Assembly (NCBI GenBank): GCA_024641305.1
Contig: JAHEDI010000007.1
Span: 47,664 to 111,663, forward strand
Origin: a bacterium
Lineage (GTDB): Bacteria; Actinomycetota; Acidimicrobiia; Spongiisociales; JAENVV01
Length of the DNA stretch: 64,000 nt
Direction of reading: 5' to 3'
Part shown: positions 59,807-64,000 of the stretch, in pieces
Layout of the letters: each line of letters begins with the position of its first letter
How positions within the stretch are numbered: position 1 is the first letter of the stretch
Notes under the pieces: model-generated
Told to the model about the DNA's origin: nothing
The model's input: only the letters and a program-made list of their open reading frames with translations
Databases searched by the model: none
Program-made: the position numbers and the translations under genes

Positions 59807-60487
59807 ATGGACGCTCGCATTCTTATCGTCGAAGACGACGAATCGATCCGAGAGACAACTGCCATCGGGCTTCGACAGGCGGGCTTCACCGTGGCAGAGG
59901 CCTCCGATGGTCACGAGGGCTTAAGGTTGTTTCGGGACTGGCACCCTGACGCGATTCTGCTCGATGTGATGCTGCCAAAACTCGACGGGCTTGAGGTCTG
60001 TCGCTCCATCCGCAAGGAAGCCACCGTTCCCATCGTTATGCTGACGGCCCGGTCTGACACGATCGACGTGGTCGTTGGGCTCGAAGCCGGTGCTGATGAC
60101 TACATCACCAAGCCATTCGAGTTCCCGGTCCTCGTGGCTCGTCTCCGGGCCGTCCTGCGGCGGTCAACCGAGACACACCTAGCCGAGCTACTGAGGTTGG
60201 GACCACTGACGATCGACCAGACGGGCTATGAGGTCATCAAAGACGAGGAGCTCATCCGGCTGAGCAATACTGAATTTGAACTGCTGGCTACGCTCGCCAG
60301 CCGTCCCAAGCAGGTGTTCACCCGAGAAATGTTGCTGGATCAGGTCTGGGGCTACGACTATCTCGGCGACTCTCGACTCGTCGATGTGGCCGTCCAGCGC
60401 TTGCGCGCAAAAGTAGAAGACAACCCGGCCGAACCGGTCCTGATTTTGACGGTACGCGGTGTGGGCTATCGCGCCGGTCACGGCTGA
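59807..60487 (+). CDS. OmpR-family response regulator
   Basis: RILIVEDDESIRETTAIGLRQAGF...ADDYITKPFEFPVLVARLRAVLRR...VWGYDYLGDSRLVDVAVQRLRAKVEDNPAEPVLILTVRGVGYRAG. Confidence 0.95.
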   Translation: MDARILIVEDDESIRETTAIGLRQAGFTVAEASDGHEGLRLFRDWHPDAILLDVMLPKLDGLEVCRSIRKEATVPIVMLTARSDTIDVVVGLEAGADDYITKPFEFPVLVARLRAVLRRSTETHLAELLRLGPLTIDQTGYEVIKDEELIRLSNTEFELLATLASRPKQVFTREMLLDQVWGYDYLGDSRLVDVAVQRLRAKVEDNPAEPVLILTVRGVGYRAGHG

Positions 60488-61905
60488 TGCGTCGGCGGCT
60501 CATCGGGACGACCCTCACATTGGTCGGGTTGACCGCCGCCGTACTCGCTGCGGCGGTTTGGCTGGTCGTGTCAGGCGCCTTACGGAGCCAACTGGTCGCC
60601 GACACGACCAGTCGCGTGGAGTTCGCTGCAGCCGTACTAGCCCCTGCCAGGCTCGATGCCACACCAACCCTCGACGAGTTCGTGGCGGCACAGTTCGACG
60701 CTGATCTCCGTCTCGCCGGCGATGAGGGTCTCTACGTCGACTTCGGCGAAGGAGAACCGTTCGTCTCAGGGTTCCGGTTCTCAACGCCCCCCGACGCTCA
60801 ACTGGTGTCGCCGGTGGCCGACGGCAACCTGGCCTGGCAGTGGACGACGGTCGCCAATGCGGGCTACCTCGTGGCCGGTGCCCGCACGCCATCGACCGGC
60901 CCCGACCTGTATCTCTTCGTTCCGACGGCCGAACTTGATGCGACCCTGGCATCCTTGCGGAACGCGGCTCTCCTGGTAGGCCTTCTCGTGATCGCCATCG
61001 GAGGACTCGTCGCCAGGCGAGTGGCTCGTCAGGTACTCAAACCCGTTGGTGAGGCAGCCCATGCCGCCCGGAAGATGGCGGCCGGCGACCTGGCAACCCG
61101 ACTCGATGACAACTCGACCGACGAATTCGGCGACTGGGCAGGTGCATTCAATCAGATGGCTGTCAGTCTCGAATCGACCATTGCCCAACTGCGCGCTTCT
61201 GAGGAACTACAGCGGCGGTTCGTTGCCGATGTCGCCCACGAACTACGCACGCCGGTCACCGGTCTCGTCAACGAAGCCGAATTACTCCGACGTCAGATCG
61301 ACGAACTACCGGGCGAACTGCGGCGCGTGGCGCAGCTTCTTATTCACGACGTCGGCAGGTTGCGTCGATTGGTTGACGATCTGCTCGAAATCTCTCGACT
61401 CGATGCCTCGTCCGACCCGATCCGACCCGAACCCTTCGACATTCGGGACTTTCTCAAGGCCCATGTCGCTGATCGACTGCCCGGAGCGGTCCTGGCATGC
61501 GAACTGCACAGGATTGTTACCGATCGTCGGCGACTCGACCGGATCGTCGGCAACGTATTGAGCAACGCGGCCTCCCACGCCGGGGGTAGCAAAGTGGACA
61601 TAGAAAGCTATGTGGACGATGGACGGCTCACGATCTTGATATCGGATCGAGGACCCGGATTCGACGGGGACCTCGAGTGGTTATTCGGCAGGTTCTCGCA
61701 GGCCGACGCTTCCCGGTCAGGGTCCGGTTCGGGCCTTGGCCTGGCGATCGCCCGGGACCACGCTCGATCACTCGGCGGCGATCTCGCTGCTGTCCGCCGC
61801 ACCGCTGGCGGGCTGACATTTCGACTCGACATACCTGTGACAGAACTGTTACCCAACGGTGAAGATGATGTGACGTTGGCGTCGCATGATGAAGGTGAAC
61901 GATGA
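60487..61905 (+). CDS. Sensor histidine kinase (HAMP-HisKA-HATPase)
   Basis: HAMP region, FVADVAHELRTPVTGLVNEAELL, ISDRGPGFDGDLEWLFGRFSQADASRSGSGSGLGLAIARDHARSLGG. Confidence 0.94.
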   Translation: MRRRLIGTTLTLVGLTAAVLAAAVWLVVSGALRSQLVADTTSRVEFAAAVLAPARLDATPTLDEFVAAQFDADLRLAGDEGLYVDFGEGEPFVSGFRFSTPPDAQLVSPVADGNLAWQWTTVANAGYLVAGARTPSTGPDLYLFVPTAELDATLASLRNAALLVGLLVIAIGGLVARRVARQVLKPVGEAAHAARKMAAGDLATRLDDNSTDEFGDWAGAFNQMAVSLESTIAQLRASEELQRRFVADVAHELRTPVTGLVNEAELLRRQIDELPGELRRVAQLLIHDVGRLRRLVDDLLEISRLDASSDPIRPEPFDIRDFLKAHVADRLPGAVLACELHRIVTDRRRLDRIVGNVLSNAASHAGGSKVDIESYVDDGRLTILISDRGPGFDGDLEWLFGRFSQADASRSGSGSGLGLAIARDHARSLGGDLAAVRRTAGGLTFRLDIPVTELLPNGEDDVTLASHDEGER

Positions 61906-61925
61906 TCAACAAGGAGGAGCGCATC

Positions 61926-63356
61926 ATGCGTACCAGGTTCACCACAATCGCCGCCACCACCCTGCTTCTGGTCGGAGCATGCGGATCAGGCCAGGTGCAA
62001 ATCGGAGGGCAAGTCACCACACCGCCTGAACCAACCACGACTACCACACCAGGTAACACCCCTGTAACCACTGTCCCCACCGATAGTGCCCTTCAGGACA
62101 TGTTGCCAATCACCGTCTATTTCCTCGCCGACGACGGAGACTCCAAAATCCGGCCGGGGCCGTTTTTGATTCCGGTCGAACGGCAGATGCCGATCGAGGC
62201 GGACACTCTCACCGGCCCTGTTCCACCCCTCACAGGTGCCATCAATGCGCTACTCGCAGGACCGACCGACGCAGAATCGGCTGACGCCCCGGCGATCAGC
62301 AGCAGCGTCCCCACCACCAGCACCCTGCTCGGCGTGACGGTAAGCGGAATGACCTTCGATGAGAGCGGTGCCGCGATAGGCGTAGGTACTGCCGAGATCA
62401 ATCTGTCGAGCGGATTCGAATCGGGCGGCGGAACGTTCTCAATTTCAAGCAGACTCGCCCAGTTGGTGTACACGGCGACCGCCTTCAACGGCATCGACGC
62501 TGTATCACTCCTCATCGATGGCCAACCGGCCGACGTCTTCTCAAGTGAAGGGCTCGTCATTGACGCTCCCATGACTCGCGGCGACTTCATCGATCTGGTT
62601 CCGGGCATCCTGGTCGAAGGTCCGGCGTCGGGGGCCGTCATATCAGGACCGATCTGGCTTCGAGGTACTGCAGCCGTTTTCGAAGCCGTCTTCCAGGCCC
62701 GCCTGGAGGCGGACGGAGTCGTTTTATGGGAGGGGATCGTCGAAACGACCAACGGTATGGGTTGGGGGGCGTTCGACACCAGTATCGGATACGACGTCAC
62801 CGTCGAAACTCCGGCCACTCTGACCGTCTGGGAATACTCCGCTGAGGACGGCAGTGTCATCAACGAGCGCACCCACCATCTGCTTCTGACACCGTGGACG
62901 AGGGTCACCGAGAACGGATGTCCGACCATTCCGGGGCTGGTCGCCGTAGGGCCCGGAGATCTGCAGTTCGGCATGGTGCAACAGGCCCAGGATCTGACTG
63001 GGGGCGTTGAGCTAAGCATCGATCCGGCTCGCTTCCTTACCGGAGAGATGGCCCAGGCAGCAGCCGCTGCCGACGGCCAGGAGGCACCAGGCGGCTTCTA
63101 CATCCAGATGATTGGCTCATCTTCACGATCTCAGGTGGTCGCCTCCGACGCGATTGTTTGCCTGATCACGACCGAAGGCACGGGAGGCTTCCTCGAAGAT
63201 CGGGGCTACCCGGGCCTCGAACGGATCACACCAGCCGAGTATGCGGCGGTGTACAACGACTCCGGCTCGACCAAGTGGTATTCGGGCGGCCGGTGGGTCT
63301 GGTACACACATGACGGAGACATCATCACATCGATCGTGGAACAGTACCTGCCGTAG
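61926..63356 (+). CDS. Lipoprotein with GerMN and Gmad2-type immunoglobulin-like domains
   Basis: Lipobox LLLVGACGSG, Thr/Pro linker, ITVYFLADDGDSKIRPGPFLIPVERQMP...AINALLAGPTDAES (GerMN), GILVEGPASGAVISGPIWLRGTAAVFEAVFQARLE (Gmad2). Confidence 0.85.
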   Translation: MRTRFTTIAATTLLLVGACGSGQVQIGGQVTTPPEPTTTTTPGNTPVTTVPTDSALQDMLPITVYFLADDGDSKIRPGPFLIPVERQMPIEADTLTGPVPPLTGAINALLAGPTDAESADAPAISSSVPTTSTLLGVTVSGMTFDESGAAIGVGTAEINLSSGFESGGGTFSISSRLAQLVYTATAFNGIDAVSLLIDGQPADVFSSEGLVIDAPMTRGDFIDLVPGILVEGPASGAVISGPIWLRGTAAVFEAVFQARLEADGVVLWEGIVETTNGMGWGAFDTSIGYDVTVETPATLTVWEYSAEDGSVINERTHHLLLTPWTRVTENGCPTIPGLVAVGPGDLQFGMVQQAQDLTGGVELSIDPARFLTGEMAQAAAAADGQEAPGGFYIQMIGSSSRSQVVASDAIVCLITTEGTGGFLEDRGYPGLERITPAEYAAVYNDSGSTKWYSGGRWVWYTHDGDIITSIVEQYLP

Positions 63357-63398
63357 GCCACGAGTCCCCAAACCGGCCACCTGACGCGGTACAACTTA

Positions 63399-63434
63399 AA
63401 AAGCGGAACCCCGGCAAGCCGAGGTTCCGCTTTT
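63399..63434. terminator. Bidirectional terminator hairpin
   Basis: AAAAGCGGAACC(63399-63410)/GGTTCCGCTTTT(63423-63434). Confidence 0.82.
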
Positions 63435-63569
63435 CGAGTCCGGAGGGAGTGGGGAGTTCCGGACTCGATTAGAGCCCAATGATAACGCTTTCCGAGACCT
63501 TCGGAAGCCCCCATTCCAAAATCCTCACCTGAGGCAACCGGTTGGGGAAAATCTTCCCCCATTCGTGGC

Positions 63570-64000
63570 TCACTGGTCGTGCACCATGTGTCGCAACTCG
63601 CGTCGAAGGATCTTGCCGGTCGTTGTCCGGGGAAGCTCGGCAACGAACCTGATCACCCTGGGAACCTCATGGGCAGCCAATCGGGTACGGACCAGCTGCT
63701 GGAGCTCGCTTGCCAACGCCGGCGAACCTCGATATCCGACCTTGACGACAACAAATGCCGCCGTGACTTGCCCGCGTATCTCGTCTGGTATCCCAATCAT
63801 CGCGCACATCGCGACCGACTCGTGGCACATCAGTGCCTCCTCGATTTTTCCTGGCCCGATTCGATATCCGCCAGAAGAAATCACATCGTCCCTTGCGGCT
63901 CACGAACCACAAGTTACGAAGCTGCTCGGACGCCCTAATAACGAACGTCCATTCGTACTCTTCCCGGTCGGCTACCCGATCCCCGATGCCCAGGTCCCGG
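63570..64000 (-). pseudogene. AMP-binding acyl-CoA synthetase, C-terminal part, cut by window end and apparently frameshifted near 63889-63895
   Basis: One frame gives DLGIGDRVADREEYEW...LWFVSRK up to the shift; another continues DDVISSGGYRIGPGKIEEALMCHESVAMCAMIGIPDEIRGQ...LPRTTTGKILRRELR. Real frameshift versus sequence error is unresolved. Confidence 0.65.

Overview
This 64 kb, GC-rich window looks chromosomal and actinobacterial (WhiB, AccE, GuaB1, LpqB-like and SLH-type proteins suggest an Acidimicrobiia-like lineage; that placement is inference). It is densely coded, mostly with housekeeping genes. I saw no phage, IS element or CRISPR array. Main content: Mrp ATPase (partial), selA-selB, tRNA-Pro(CGG), asd/lysC, murJ, a GT2/HEAT/response-regulator/exported-protein cluster, AccE/methylmalonyl-CoA epimerase, thiolases, glpX, a QTMAN-like (DUF3524) glycosyltransferase, ybaB-recR, dnaX, an ABC-2 exporter, a phosphonate-type ABC transporter, a cfa operon, glmS, a two-component system with a GerMN/Gmad2 lipoprotein, and a partial acyl-CoA ligase. 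The strongest finding is at 59080-59730. A MerB (organomercurial/alkylmercury lyase)-family gene is split in the ORF track by one in-frame TGA at 59506-59508. By hand alignment the TGA falls at the catalytic Cys159 position of MerB. It is followed at bacterial spacing by a perfect 7-bp hairpin with a GGUC apical loop, as in the fdhF SECIS. With selA and selB in the same window, this is a strong candidate selenocysteine-containing MerB-like selenoprotein. A second strong finding is a glmS-type self-cleaving ribozyme in the ~300-nt leader of glmS (about 56442-56610).
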